From Prado023 sp963788325 (GTDB lineage: Bacteria; Actinomycetota; Actinomycetes; S36-B12; CAIYMF01), in contig CAWBGJ010000014.1 in NCBI GenBank assembly GCA_963788325.1, positions 434,001 through 498,000 of the forward strand: 64,000 nt of DNA. The letters are read 5' to 3'. A program made the translations under genes and the position numbers. The notes beneath the pieces were generated by a model. The model saw only the letters and a list, made by a program, of their open reading frames with translations. It ran no database searches and was not told the origin of the DNA. The first letter of the stretch is position 1. Each line of letters opens with the position of its first letter. Positions 15,625-25,711 of the stretch are shown here, in pieces.

Positions 15625-18174
15625 GTGACCGTTCCAGCCCTGACCCGCGACGAGGCGGCGCAGCGCGCTGCCCTGCTGTCGGTCCAGTCCTACGACATCG
15701 AACTGGACCTGACGACCTCGCCGAGCACGTTCGCCTGCACCACGACGATCAGGTTCACCGCGCACGAGCCCGGTGCACGCACCTGGGTCGACCTGATCGC
15801 CCCCACGGTCATGTCGGCCACGTTGAACGGCGACCCGGTCGACCTCACCGGCTACACCGGCCAGCGACTGCCGCTGCCCCCGCTCGCCGCTGACAACACG
15901 CTGGTCGTGGTGGCCGAGGCCGCCTACTCGCGCACGGGCGAGGGCCTGCACCGGTTGGTGGACCCGGTCGACGACGAGGTGTACCTCTACACGCAGTTCG
16001 AGATGGCTGACGCCCAGCGCATGTACGCATGCTTCGACCAGCCCGACCTGAAGTCCGTGTTCACCCTGCACGCGACCGCCCCGGACCACTGGCAGGTCGT
16101 GTCCAACTCCCCCACGCCCACCCCGACCCCCGTGCGTGCGGGCGTGGCCCGGTGGGACTTCGCCACCACGGCGCGGATGAGCACGTACATCACCGCACTG
16201 GTCGCCGGGGCGTACCAGGTCGTGCGCGACGAGTACGTCGGGCCGTACGGCAGCTACCCCCTGGGCGTGTTCGCCCGAGCCTCCATGGCCAAGTACCTCG
16301 ACGCTGACCGGGTGCTGGCCGAGACCAAGGCCGGCTTCGCCTACTTCGAGGCGGCCTTCGGCCACCCCTACCCGTTCGGCAAGTACGACCAGCTGTTCGT
16401 CCCCGAGTACAACGCCGGCGCGATGGAGAACGCCGGTTGCGTGACCATCATGGAGGACTACATCTTCCGCTCGCGGGACACGCAGGCGGCCTACGAGCAG
16501 CGGGCGAACACCATCCTGCACGAGTTGGCCCACATGTGGTTCGGCGACCTGGTGACCATGCGCTGGTGGAACGACCTCTGGCTCAACGAGTCGTTCGCGG
16601 AGTGGGCCTCGCACCATGCGATGGTCGAGGCCACGCAGTACACCGACGCGTGGACCTCGTTCGGCAACCAGCGCAAGACCTGGGCCTACCGCCAGGACCA
16701 GCTGCCCTCGACCCATCCGATCGCCACCGAGATGGGCGACCTCGAGACGGTCAAGCTCAACTTCGACGGGATCACCTACGCGAAGGGCGCCTCGGCCCTG
16801 CGCCAGCTCGTGGCGTGGGTGGGCGAGGAGGAGTTCTTCACCGGCCTGCGCGCGTACTTCGCCAAGCACAAGTGGGGCAACACCGAGCTGCGCGACCTGC
16901 TCACCGAGCTCGAGGCCACCTCAGGGCGCGACCTGCACGAGTGGACCGAGCAGTGGCTGCAGACCTCCGGGGTGAACCTGCTGCGCCCCCAGGTCAGCTA
17001 CGCCGCGGACGGGACCTACGAGTCGGTGACGATCGTGCAGGAGCCGCCGAGCACCCCGCCGGGGCTGACGCCGGTCCTGCGCAACCACCGCCTGCGGGTC
17101 GGCTGCTACGACCTCGTCGAGGGTCGACTCCTGCGCACCGACCAGGTCGAGCTCGACGTAGTCGGGGCCAGCACCCCCATTCCCGAACTGGCCGGGCGCA
17201 CGCCGGCCCACCTGCTGCTGCTCAACGACGACGACCTCACCTTCGCCAAGATCCGGTTGGGCGCCCGATCGGTGGCCACCGCGATCGAGCACCTCGGCGC
17301 CCTCGAGCAGCCGATGGCCCGCCAGCTCATCTGGGGAGCCGCTTGGGACATGACCCGCGATGCGGAGCTGAGCACCGGCGAGTTCCTCGACCTGGCGCTG
17401 GCCGGCCTGCCTGCGGAGTCCGACGTCGGCGTCGTCGCAAAGGTGCTGGCCCAGGCCCGGACCGCGATCGACCTCTACGCGAGCCCCGAGCACCGCCCGG
17501 GCTACCGACACCGCCTGGCCGTCGCCGAGCACGCCGCGCTCTTGTCCGCCGCCCCGGGCAGCGACCACCAACTCGTCCACGCCCGGGCCCTGATGGCCGT
17601 GGCGCAGGCCGAGGATCAGGTGGACCTGCTGGCCGGCCTGCTCGAAGGACGCACGACGGTCCCGGGCCTGGTGATCGACACCGACCTGCGCTGGAGCCTT
17701 GTGGGCCGCCTGGTCGCCCTGGGCCGGGCCGGCGAGGCGGAGATCACCGCGGAGCTGGCACGTGACGACACCGCCAGCGGGCGGCGCAGCGCAGCCGCGG
17801 CACGCTCAGCCACCCCCACGGCACAGGTCAAGGAAGCCGCGTGGGAGGCCGCGATGCACGACCAGGACCTGCCCAACGCCATGCTCGAGGCCACGCTGGC
17901 CGGGCTGTACCTCGCCGACCAGCGTGAGCTGTACCGCCCCCTGCGGGCCCGCTACTTCGCCGAGGTGCGCGAGGTCTGGGCCAACCGTGGCGGCGAGATG
18001 GCCGCCATGGTGGCCACGGCTCTCTACCCGGGCCTGCTGGTGGAGACGCAGACCGTGGAGCTCAGTGATGAGTTCCTGACCGCCGAGGACCTCCCGAGCG
18101 GGCTGCGGCGCATCGTCGTCGAGGGACGTGACGGGGTGCGGCGGGCGCTGCGCTGCCAGGCCCGCGACGCCTGA
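15625..18174 (+). CDS. pepN: aminopeptidase N (M1 family)
   Basis: 849-residue zinc aminopeptidase of the actinobacterial PepN type, which clips N-terminal residues from peptides in the cytoplasm. An N-terminal beta-saddle (1-200) includes FEMADAQRMYACFDQPDLKS. The catalytic domain carries the exopeptidase motif GAMENAG, then HELAHMWFGDLVTMRWW and the distal zinc ligand in WLNESFAEW. The rest is the ERAP1-like helical C-domain. GTG 15625 has GGGAG about 6 nt upstream; the frame extends to 15535 but that extension is Arg/Thr-rich filler. The length matches family members. Confidence 0.95.
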   Translation: MTVPALTRDEAAQRAALLSVQSYDIELDLTTSPSTFACTTTIRFTAHEPGARTWVDLIAPTVMSATLNGDPVDLTGYTGQRLPLPPLAADNTLVVVAEAAYSRTGEGLHRLVDPVDDEVYLYTQFEMADAQRMYACFDQPDLKSVFTLHATAPDHWQVVSNSPTPTPTPVRAGVARWDFATTARMSTYITALVAGAYQVVRDEYVGPYGSYPLGVFARASMAKYLDADRVLAETKAGFAYFEAAFGHPYPFGKYDQLFVPEYNAGAMENAGCVTIMEDYIFRSRDTQAAYEQRANTILHELAHMWFGDLVTMRWWNDLWLNESFAEWASHHAMVEATQYTDAWTSFGNQRKTWAYRQDQLPSTHPIATEMGDLETVKLNFDGITYAKGASALRQLVAWVGEEEFFTGLRAYFAKHKWGNTELRDLLTELEATSGRDLHEWTEQWLQTSGVNLLRPQVSYAADGTYESVTIVQEPPSTPPGLTPVLRNHRLRVGCYDLVEGRLLRTDQVELDVVGASTPIPELAGRTPAHLLLLNDDDLTFAKIRLGARSVATAIEHLGALEQPMARQLIWGAAWDMTRDAELSTGEFLDLALAGLPAESDVGVVAKVLAQARTAIDLYASPEHRPGYRHRLAVAEHAALLSAAPGSDHQLVHARALMAVAQAEDQVDLLAGLLEGRTTVPGLVIDTDLRWSLVGRLVALGRAGEAEITAELARDDTASGRRSAAAARSATPTAQVKEAAWEAAMHDQDLPNAMLEATLAGLYLADQRELYRPLRARYFAEVREVWANRGGEMAAMVATALYPGLLVETQTVELSDEFLTAEDLPSGLRRIVVEGRDGVRRALRCQARDA

Positions 18175-18208
18175 GGCCACCGCGCCGCCCACCGCGCGGC
18201 GCGGCCCG

Positions 18209-20458
18209 TCACTGCGAGCCGGTGACTGCCTCCACGAGCCGGCGCAGCAGGGGCAGGTCCGGCAGGTCCTCGATCAGCACGGACCTACCCTGCGCATCGG
18301 TCAGGGGAACCCGCCAGTTCGGGTACTCCTTGTCGGTGCCGGGCTGATTCTGGGCCCGGCGGTCGCCGACGGCATCGGTGAGTGCGACCCCGACCAGCAG
18401 GGACGGCGACACCGCCACGACCCGGTGCAGCGCGGCGATGAGGTCCACGTCGTCGCCGTCGGCGGGCATCCAGCCACGTTCCACGCACATCGCCCGCCAC
18501 TCGGCGACCTGCGCGTCACTCTCGGCCAGCTCCTCGGCAGCCGGCCGGGTCAGCAGGCCGAGCTCATCGCGGATCCGGACGTGCTCGCCGGCCAGGTACC
18601 CGGCTGTCGGCGGCAGGTCGTGGACGGTGACCGACGCCAGGGCGCTGGTCCGCCACGACTCCGGGGCCTTCGGGGTGTCGGGGGTCACGGCGTAGTCGCG
18701 CTCGAACCACATGATCGTGGTTCCCAGCACCCCGCGGGCGGCCAGGTAGTCCTGCACCCACTGCTCCACGGTGCCCAGGTCCTCACCGACCAGCCAGGCA
18801 CCGGCGCGCTGGGACTCCAGGGCCAGGATCCCTATGAGCGCCTCATGATCGGCGGTGACGAACGTGCCGCTGTAGGCCGGCATCCCCTCCGGGATCCACC
18901 AGAGCCGGAACAGGCCGAGCACGTGGTCGACCCGGATGCCGCCTGCATGGCGCAGGATCGTGCGCAGCATGTCCCGGTAGGGCAGGAAGCCGGCCTCGGC
19001 CAGCGCGTCGGGCCGCCACGGGGGTTGCGACCAGTTCTGGCCCATCTGGTTGTACATGTCCGGCGGAGCACCCACCGAGACCCCCTGGGCCAGCACGTCG
19101 CGCAGCGCCCACGCATCCGACCCCTTCGGGTGGACCCCGACCGCGAGGTCATGCACGATGCCCGAGCGCATGCCCGCGGACACGGCCGCCTGCTGGGCCC
19201 GGGCCAGCTGCTCGTCGAGCTGCCACTGCAGCCAGGAGTGCCAACGCACCCGATCGGCCAGTCGCACGCGCTCGGCCGCCACTGCGTCGGATCCGGGATC
19301 CGCCAGGGCAGCGGGCCAGGCCGCAGGCTCGGCGCCATGGGCCTCCACCAGCGCGCACCACGTCGCGAAGTCGACCAAGCCCTGGCCCTCGCGCTCCAGG
19401 AAGGCATCGAACAGGGCCTGACGGCCCGGGGTCAGCGGTGCGTCGAAAACCAGGGCCAGCGCCTGGGACTTCGCTGCCCAGATGACGTCCCGGTCGATCA
19501 GGTCCGCGGAGGTGGACAGCGCGCGCACCGGGATGGACAGTGCCTCGATCTGGGCGCGGGCCTCCAGCGGCAGGCTCGTGTACTCCTCGATCGACTCCAC
19601 CCGCAGGTAGATCGGGTTGGCGAAGCGGCGGGTCACCGGGAGGTAGGGCGAGGCCTCCATCGGTGGCACCGGGGAGGCCGCGTGCATCGGGTTGACCAGC
19701 ACGAAATCGGCACCCTCGGCATGCCCGCTCCAGGCTGCGAGCTCAGCGAGGTCGACCAGGTCGCCGGCGCCCCAGGACCCCTGCGAGCGCATCGCGTACA
19801 CCTGCGTCATGAACCCCCACTGCCGACCCGCGGCCAGTGCCGGCGGGTCCAGGCGGGCGGGGGTGACGACCAAGGGGCAGGACGATTCACGGACCACGCC
19901 GTCGGCACCCACGGAGCGCGCCCACAGGGTGTGCCAGCCCAGGGGCAGGTCACCGGGGATCCGGAAGGTGGCCTCCCCGACCAGCGTGCCGTCGACGTGC
20001 CGTGGCTCCACCCAGCGATCCACCTGGTCGAGGAACCACGCCTCCCCGCCCTCCTCCCGGTCGACCCACATCTGGGCCGAGTCACCGTGCGGGACGTGCA
20101 CCCAGCACTGGTTGTCCGATCCGGACCGGGTCACGAAGACCGGCGGGAGCATCCGGCGCCAGGGGGCGTTGCGCCGCGCGTACAGGGCGTTCCAGATGGC
20201 ATCCGGACTGCTCACATCCACCTCAAGGGCCGTGAGCACGGCGAGGATCGTTGCCGCACCGATCCGGTGATAGCCACCTGACTGGTCCCAGTACTCGACC
20301 GCCACACCGTAGGCCCGGGCGAGCTCCACCAGCTCGCCGCTGGGCTCGACCCATTCGGGTTCCACGACCGGAGCCGGCCCGACCGGGGCAGGCGCGGGCG
20401 CCATCGCCGCAGCAGCCGGCAGGCCGGCTTCGTCGTCGGGGTGCGTCGAAGTCACCAT
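18209..20458 (-). CDS. malQ: 4-alpha-glucanotransferase (GH77)
   Basis: About 749-residue amylomaltase of the long actinobacterial form, moving maltosyl units between alpha-1,4-glucans. The N-terminal 150 residues form the extra beta domains typical of this branch. The GH77 barrel shows AMRSQGSWGAGDLVDL, ASPYLPVTRRFANP, GIRVDHVLGLFRLWW (nucleophile Asp), LVGEDLGTV (acid/base Glu) and VTVHDLPPTAGY (third Asp). The start chosen is ATG 20458, where MVTSTHPDDEAG follows a GGAG about 9 nt upstream; the frame extends ten codons further. It may work with the GH13 glucosidase at 24 kb in maltodextrin use, though they are not in one operon. Confidence 0.95.
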   Translation of the reverse strand: MVTSTHPDDEAGLPAAAAMAPAPAPVGPAPVVEPEWVEPSGELVELARAYGVAVEYWDQSGGYHRIGAATILAVLTALEVDVSSPDAIWNALYARRNAPWRRMLPPVFVTRSGSDNQCWVHVPHGDSAQMWVDREEGGEAWFLDQVDRWVEPRHVDGTLVGEATFRIPGDLPLGWHTLWARSVGADGVVRESSCPLVVTPARLDPPALAAGRQWGFMTQVYAMRSQGSWGAGDLVDLAELAAWSGHAEGADFVLVNPMHAASPVPPMEASPYLPVTRRFANPIYLRVESIEEYTSLPLEARAQIEALSIPVRALSTSADLIDRDVIWAAKSQALALVFDAPLTPGRQALFDAFLEREGQGLVDFATWCALVEAHGAEPAAWPAALADPGSDAVAAERVRLADRVRWHSWLQWQLDEQLARAQQAAVSAGMRSGIVHDLAVGVHPKGSDAWALRDVLAQGVSVGAPPDMYNQMGQNWSQPPWRPDALAEAGFLPYRDMLRTILRHAGGIRVDHVLGLFRLWWIPEGMPAYSGTFVTADHEALIGILALESQRAGAWLVGEDLGTVEQWVQDYLAARGVLGTTIMWFERDYAVTPDTPKAPESWRTSALASVTVHDLPPTAGYLAGEHVRIRDELGLLTRPAAEELAESDAQVAEWRAMCVERGWMPADGDDVDLIAALHRVVAVSPSLLVGVALTDAVGDRRAQNQPGTDKEYPNWRVPLTDAQGRSVLIEDLPDLPLLRRLVEAVTGSQ

Positions 20459-20691
20459 GAGGATCTCCAGTCGGTGGTGGGAAGGCACCTCGGGAACGCG
20501 GTCCGGGAACAGGGCGTCGCGCAGCGCGTCGGCCGCGGATGGGTCCGTGATCCCGACGACCGTGAGGGCATGGGAGTCAGGCTAGGCCGTAGCCCGGTGG
20601 TCCCGCATGCCAAGCGAGGGCGACGCGCGGGCAGTCCTGCCCCGCGCCCTCCCCACCTTCGCCGCATCGGGAGCCGTAGGGTGCCAGCGTG

Positions 20692-21675
20692 ATGCGATGG
20701 GCAACGGATGACTCCACGCAAGCCGACGAATCCACCCTCGGCGTGCTGGGCCAGTTCGGCGGGACCCTGCTGACGATCGGCCTCATCGTGGGGGTCAGCG
20801 CGATCCTGCACCTGTTCGGGTCGCGGCTGATCAAGCGGGCGGTCATCCGCTGGGTGAACTCCGGCCGCAGCCGCTCCGACTCGATGACCGACACCCCCGA
20901 GGCGACGGTCGAACTCCAGTCGCTGATCATGAGCCAGCGCCGGGAGCAGCGCGCCGAGGCCATCGGCCAGCTCGTGCGCAGCGCGATGATCATCGCCCTG
21001 TGGGGCACCGCAGGCCTGCTGATCCTGACCCAGCTGGGTGTCAACATCGCGCCCATCATGGCCAGCGCGGGGGTTGTGGGTGTGGCGCTGGGCTTCGGGG
21101 CCCAGACGCTGGTCAAGGACTACCTGTCGGGCTTCTTCATGATCGTCGAGGACCAGTACGGCGTCGGCGACCTCGTCGACGTGGGCGAGGTGACCGGCAC
21201 CGTGGAGGAGGTGGCGCTGCGCGTCACCCGGATCCGGGACCCCTCCGGGGTGGTCTGGTACGTGCGCAACGGCGAGATCCTGCGCGTCGCGAACCAGTCC
21301 CAGGGCTGGACGATGGCCGCCGTGGTGATCCCCGTGTCCTACGACGCCGACCTCGAGGCGATCCGCCAGGTCGTGGTGGCGGTGGGCGACGACATGGCCG
21401 CCGATCCCGAGACCCGCCAGCGGATGCTCGGCCGGCCCACCTTCAGCGGCGTGGATGCGGTCTCTGGTGAGGCGGTCTACGTGCGGGTGATGGCCAAGGC
21501 TCGCGCAGGCATGCAGATCCCCCTGACCCGCGAGCTGCGGGAGCGGCTGAAGATGGCCTTCGACCGAGCCGGCATCGTGGTGCCGGTGCTGATCCGGCCG
21601 ACGCAGATGGGCCCGGACGGCATCCCCCTGCCACCCGGATCGGCGCCACCTGGAGCGGCGGGCCCGCTGGGGTAG
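20692..21675 (+). CDS. MscS-family mechanosensitive channel
   Basis: About 327-residue small-conductance mechanosensitive channel-like protein of the inner membrane. It has an N-terminal helix (TLLTIGLIVGVSAILHLFGS), a charged loop, a second helix (MIIALWGTAGLLILTQLGV), then the pore-lining helix GVVGVALGFGAQTLVKDYLSGFFM and the beta domain EDQYGVGDLVDVGEVTGTVE, with the usual VRNGEILRVANQSQGW. Starts GTG 20689 and ATG 20692 are adjacent; I use the ATG. It is paralogous to the protein at 62164-63231, sharing the whole pore and beta-domain motif set. It would relieve hypo-osmotic pressure. Confidence 0.92.
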   Translation: MRWATDDSTQADESTLGVLGQFGGTLLTIGLIVGVSAILHLFGSRLIKRAVIRWVNSGRSRSDSMTDTPEATVELQSLIMSQRREQRAEAIGQLVRSAMIIALWGTAGLLILTQLGVNIAPIMASAGVVGVALGFGAQTLVKDYLSGFFMIVEDQYGVGDLVDVGEVTGTVEEVALRVTRIRDPSGVVWYVRNGEILRVANQSQGWTMAAVVIPVSYDADLEAIRQVVVAVGDDMAADPETRQRMLGRPTFSGVDAVSGEAVYVRVMAKARAGMQIPLTRELRERLKMAFDRAGIVVPVLIRPTQMGPDGIPLPPGSAPPGAAGPLG

Positions 21676-21763
21676 GACCCGGACGGCATGCGTTGAGCGT
21701 CCGGCGGGTTGCGGGCGCCGGGCCCGGGTTGCGCGCGCGTGCGGGCCCGCCAGACTGGCGCCC

Positions 21764-23347
21764 ATGGATAGCGAAGCGCCGCCCCACTCGGCCCCACCAC
21801 AGGGCCCCGATGCCGACCTCATCCCGCCCGCCTCGGTGGACCCTCAACCTGCGCCGCCACCAGCCAGCACGCCCGGGGCCCGCTGCCTGGTCACCGGGGC
21901 CACCGGCTACGTCGGGGGCCGACTGGTGCCGGAGCTGATTGCCGCCGGCTACCAGGTGCGGGTGCTCGCCCGACACCCCGAACGGCTGCGCGACCTGCCC
22001 TGGCATGACGACGTCGAGATCGCTGTCGGTGATGCCGGGGATGGCGTTGCACTGGCCCAGGCCATGGCCGACGTGGACGTGGCCTACTACCTGATCCACG
22101 CGCTGGGCACCGGACCGCAGTTCGAGCGCACCGAGGAGGCCGTGGCCCGAACGTTCGCCACCGCTGCACGACAGGCCGGGGTCGGTCGGCTGGTGTACCT
22201 GGGCGGGCTGGCGCACGACACCGACCTGTCCGAGCATCTGCGCTCGCGGGCCGAGGTCGGTCGGATCCTGCTGGACTCCGGCGTGCCGACGGCGGCCCTG
22301 GGCGCTGCCGTGGTGATCGGCTCGGGATCGGTGTCCTTCGAGATGATGCGCTACCTCACCGAGCGGCTGCCGGCGATGATCACCCCACGGTGGGTGCGCA
22401 CCCGGATCCAGCCGATCTCGATCCGCGACGTGCTGCACTACCTGGTCGGCGCCGCCTCGCTGCCCGCCGAGGTCAGCCGCGGTTTCGACATCGGTGGCCC
22501 GGATGTCCTGACCTACGAGCAGATGATGCAGCAGTTCGCTGCGGTCAGTGGCCTCAAGCGCCGGCGGATCTACCCGGTGAACATGCTCCAACCCGAGTTG
22601 TCGGCGCGCTGGGTGGGCCTGGTCACCCCGGTGCCCAGCAGCATCGCCCGGCCGTTGGTCGCCTCGCTGCGCAACGAGGTGGTCTGCGCCGAGGACGACA
22701 TCCGCGCGCTGATCCCCGATCCGCCGGGTGGCCTGCTGGGGTTCGACGATTCGGTGCGCCTGGCGCTGCAGCGCGTGCAGGATGCGCAAGTGGCCACCCG
22801 TTGGTCCAACGCATCGGTCCCCGGCGCGCCGAGTGACCCGATGCCGACCGACCCGCAGTGGGCTGGCGGCTCGCTGTTCACCGACGACCGAAGTGCTGTG
22901 GTGGCGGCCTCCCCGCAGGCGGTCTGGGACGTCGTGGTCTCGATCGGGGGCGAGAACGGGTGGTACTCACTGCCCTGGGCCTGGGAGCTGCGCGGACTGG
23001 CCGATCGGGCCATCGGCGGACCCGGGCTGCGCCGGGGCCGGCGCCACCCGCGCGAGCTGCTCGTCGGCGAGACGTGCGACTTCTGGCGCGTCGAGGAGAT
23101 CGAGGCCGGGCGACTGCTGCGGCTGCGTGCCGAGATGCGCGTGCCCGGCCTGGCGTGGCTGGAGTTCCACGTCGACCCGGCGTCGGGTGGGGGCACGACA
23201 CTGCGCCAGCGCGCCACCTTCTTCCCGCACGGGTTGGCCGGACAGGCCTACTGGTACTCGATCCTGCCCTTCCACGGTCTGGTGTTCCCCGCGATGCTGC
23301 GCAAGATCGGCGCCGCCGCCGAGACGGCGAGCGTGCCGCCCACCTGA
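21764..23347 (+). CDS. SDR-type NAD(P)-binding protein with C-terminal DUF2867
   Basis: 527 residues: a Pro-rich N-terminal tail (1-38), an atypical short-chain dehydrogenase domain (about 39-350) with CLVTGATGYVGGRLVPEL (G-x-x-G-x-x-G), DVAYYLIHALG and GRLVYLGGLA, and a C-terminal DUF2867/SRPBCC-like domain (about 360-520) with ENGWYSLPWAWELRG, GETCDFWRVEEIEAGRLLRL and YWYSILPFHGLVFP. This two-domain architecture matches a widespread family related to E. coli YbjT, thought to act on a quinone- or lipid-like substrate (inference). The canonical SDR Tyr-x-x-x-Lys is not evident, as usual for the extended/atypical class. Confidence 0.85.
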   Translation: MDSEAPPHSAPPQGPDADLIPPASVDPQPAPPPASTPGARCLVTGATGYVGGRLVPELIAAGYQVRVLARHPERLRDLPWHDDVEIAVGDAGDGVALAQAMADVDVAYYLIHALGTGPQFERTEEAVARTFATAARQAGVGRLVYLGGLAHDTDLSEHLRSRAEVGRILLDSGVPTAALGAAVVIGSGSVSFEMMRYLTERLPAMITPRWVRTRIQPISIRDVLHYLVGAASLPAEVSRGFDIGGPDVLTYEQMMQQFAAVSGLKRRRIYPVNMLQPELSARWVGLVTPVPSSIARPLVASLRNEVVCAEDDIRALIPDPPGGLLGFDDSVRLALQRVQDAQVATRWSNASVPGAPSDPMPTDPQWAGGSLFTDDRSAVVAASPQAVWDVVVSIGGENGWYSLPWAWELRGLADRAIGGPGLRRGRRHPRELLVGETCDFWRVEEIEAGRLLRLRAEMRVPGLAWLEFHVDPASGGGTTLRQRATFFPHGLAGQAYWYSILPFHGLVFPAMLRKIGAAAETASVPPT

Positions 23348-23420
23348 CCGCCCCCGCCGCCAGGCGAATCGCGTCAAGTTCGCGGGGGAGGGAACCCAGC
23401 GGACTTGGATGAACTCGGCG

Positions 23421-23453
23421 AGCCCCGCGGAATCGCGGATCGATTGCGGGGTT
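23421..23453. terminator. candidate bidirectional hairpin between convergent genes
   Basis: AGCCCCGC (23421-23428) pairs with GCGGGGTT (23446-23453, one G-U). Inside, AATCG (23431-23435) pairs with CGATT (23441-23445), giving a long interrupted stem with a 5-nt loop. It sits in the 151-base gap between the convergent SDR/DUF2867 and glbO genes, where a two-way terminator would be expected. Confidence 0.5.
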
Positions 23454-23498
23454 CGGGCCGGGGGCGCGCAGGGCGGAGGGCGGGGCTGCGGGGTGCAG

Positions 23499-23906
23499 TC
23501 AGGAGGGGGCCGGGGCCGTGTTGACCATCGAGAAGGCGGCGCGGGTCAGGTAGTCCCAGAGCTCGCGCTCGTCGGCTTCGGCCAGGTCGAACTGCTCTGC
23601 GGCCACGTCGAGGGCCGCGCGCATGTGCCCCAGCCACGCGTCGTGTGCGCCGGCGTCCACGGCGAACGGCTGGTGGCGCATCCGCAGGCGTGGGTGCCCG
23701 CGCAGCTGGGAGTAGGTGGTCGGCCCGCCCCAGTACTGCTCGAGGAACAGCTGCAGGCGCTCGGCGGCGGGGCCGAGATCGGCTTCGGGGTACATCGGGC
23801 GCAGACCCGGATCCTGGGCCACGCCCGCGTAGAACTCCTCGATCAGGACGGTGAAGAAGTCATGACCTCCGAACCGGTCGAACGGGGTGGCCGGGGTGGA
23901 GTCCAT
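23499..23906 (-). CDS. glbO: group II truncated haemoglobin
   Basis: 135-residue 2/2 globin of the trHbO type. Motifs are FDRFGGHDFFTVLIEEFYAG, the proline-rich CD region LRPMYPEADLGPAAERLQLFLEQYWGG (quoted in parts: LRPMYPEADLG and LFLEQYWGGP), RLRMRHQPFAV with the proximal His in the R-H-x-x-F context, and the group-II Trp in AHDAWLGHM. It binds O2, NO or peroxide and is usually linked to redox or NO protection. ATG 23906 has no ribosome site and may be leaderless. It is divergent from the GH13 gene with 88 nt between starts. Confidence 0.93.
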   Translation of the reverse strand: MDSTPATPFDRFGGHDFFTVLIEEFYAGVAQDPGLRPMYPEADLGPAAERLQLFLEQYWGGPTTYSQLRGHPRLRMRHQPFAVDAGAHDAWLGHMRAALDVAAEQFDLAEADERELWDYLTRAAFSMVNTAPAPS

Positions 23907-23994
23907 GAGCAGAATCTAGTCGACGCGAGTGTGGCCGGTCGGGTGCTGGTGCTGGTGCTGCGGATCAGGCCGGCTTGGGGCAAGGATGGGTCCC

Positions 23995-25683
23995 ATGTCG
24001 ATCACGACCGACGCCGACTGGTGGCGCAGCGCAGTCATCTACCAGATCTACCCGAAGTCCTGGGCCGACTCCGACGGGGACGGGTTCGGCGACATCGCCG
24101 GGATCCGCTCGCGGCTGGCGCACCTGGCCCGGCTCGGGGTGGACGCGGTGTGGTTCTCGCCCTGGTACACGTCCCCGCAGGCCGACGGTGGGTACGACGT
24201 GACCGACTTCCGGGCCATCGATCCGATGTTCGGCGACGTGGCCGACGTCGAGGCCCTGGTGGCCGAGGCCCACGACCTGGGCATCAAGGTGATAGTCGAC
24301 GTGGTGCCCAACCACTCCTCGGACCAGCACGCGTTCTTCCAAGCCGCCCTGGCCACCGCGCCCGGCTCGCCGGAGTGGAACCGCTACCACTGCGTGCGCG
24401 GCGCCCAAGGCGGAGCGAACCCGCCCAACGACTGGCTGTCCGCCTTCGGCGGCCCGGCGTGGGACCCGATCCTCGATCCGGCTGGCGAGCCGACGGGCTG
24501 GTGGTACCTGCACCTGTTCGACTCGAGCCAGCCGGACTTCAACTGGGACAACCCCGACGTGCACGCGGAGTTCGTCGAGACGCTGCGGTTCTGGTTCGAC
24601 CGCGGGATCGACGGCTTCCGCATCGACGTGGCCTTCGGGTTGGTGAAGGCCGCCGGATACCCGGACTCAGGCGAGGGTGCCGGCGTCGAGCTGACGTTCG
24701 GCGAGCATGTCGGGTTCCCGCAGTGGGACCAGCCCGGCGTGCACGAGATCTGGCGTGAGTGGCGCCGGGTGGCCAACGGCTACCAGCCCCCGCGGGCGTT
24801 CGCCGGTGAGGTCTGGGTCGGCAGCCTCGAGGCCCTGGCGGCCTACCTGCGCCCCGACGAGCTGCACACGGCGTTCAACTTCGACCACCTCAAGTGCCCA
24901 TGGTCGGCCGCCGCGCTGCGGACCGTGATCGACGACTCCCTGCACGCAGGCGGCCTGGTGAGCGCCCCCACGACCTGGGTGCTGGAGAACCACGACGTGC
25001 CCCGGGCGCGCACCAAGTACGGCGTTGAGGCCACGGGGACCCCGATGCCGATGTCGAACACCGCGGCCCCGCCGGACGTCGTGCCCGATGACGTCCGCGG
25101 CCTGGCCCGGGCCCGTGCCGCCCTGCTGTTCATGCTCGGCCTGCCCGGCTCGGCGTACCTCTACCAGGGCCAGGAGCTCGGCCTGCCCGAGGTGACCGAC
25201 CTGCCCGGGGCTGCACGCCAGGACCCGGCCTTCGCGCGCACGCACGGCGCGGAGGGCTTCCGCGACGGCTGCCGGGTGCCGATCCCGTGGACCCGGGAGG
25301 GCGAGTCGTTCGGATTCAGCCCGAACGGCGCGTCCTGGCTGCCGATGCCCGCCGACTGGGGGGCGCTGAGCGTGCAGGCCCAGGAGGACGACCCGACCTC
25401 CACGCTCGAGCTGACCCGGGCGGCGCTGCGGCTGCGGCGCAGCGAGCCCTCGCTGGGCGATGGCCAGCTGCTCTGGACCAGCGAACCCGGCGACGCCTGC
25501 CTGGTGCTGCGCCGCCCCGCCGAGGGCACGGACCTCGAGGTTGTCGTCGCGATGAACATGGGCGACGAGGTAGCCGTCGTGGCCGGCACCGAGCTGCTGG
25601 CGGCCAGCGGCCCGGTCACCCCGGTGCCCGGCGGATTCGCGCTCCCGGAGGACACCGCAGTCTGGCTGCGCCCACCCACCTGA
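23995..25683 (+). CDS. GH13 alpha-glucosidase / oligo-glucosidase
   Basis: 562-residue cytoplasmic GH13 retaining glycosidase. Conserved regions are IYQIYPKSWADSDGDGFGD, DVVPNHSS (region I), GFRIDVAFG (nucleophile Asp), AGEVWVGS (acid/base Glu) and LENHDVPR (transition-state Asp). The start YQIYPKS and the overall layout match the alpha-glucosidase / oligo-1,6-glucosidase / trehalose-hydrolase group; exact specificity cannot be read. Two in-frame ATGs (23986 and 23995) lie close together; I use the second, which has AGGATGG upstream. Three GGTGCT repeats (23942-23959) lie in the leader. No sugar transporter adjoins. Confidence 0.9.
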   Translation: MSITTDADWWRSAVIYQIYPKSWADSDGDGFGDIAGIRSRLAHLARLGVDAVWFSPWYTSPQADGGYDVTDFRAIDPMFGDVADVEALVAEAHDLGIKVIVDVVPNHSSDQHAFFQAALATAPGSPEWNRYHCVRGAQGGANPPNDWLSAFGGPAWDPILDPAGEPTGWWYLHLFDSSQPDFNWDNPDVHAEFVETLRFWFDRGIDGFRIDVAFGLVKAAGYPDSGEGAGVELTFGEHVGFPQWDQPGVHEIWREWRRVANGYQPPRAFAGEVWVGSLEALAAYLRPDELHTAFNFDHLKCPWSAAALRTVIDDSLHAGGLVSAPTTWVLENHDVPRARTKYGVEATGTPMPMSNTAAPPDVVPDDVRGLARARAALLFMLGLPGSAYLYQGQELGLPEVTDLPGAARQDPAFARTHGAEGFRDGCRVPIPWTREGESFGFSPNGASWLPMPADWGALSVQAQEDDPTSTLELTRAALRLRRSEPSLGDGQLLWTSEPGDACLVLRRPAEGTDLEVVVAMNMGDEVAVVAGTELLAASGPVTPVPGGFALPEDTAVWLRPPT

Positions 25684-25711
25684 CCCGCCCGCCCCGCCCC
25701 CTCGCCGGGGA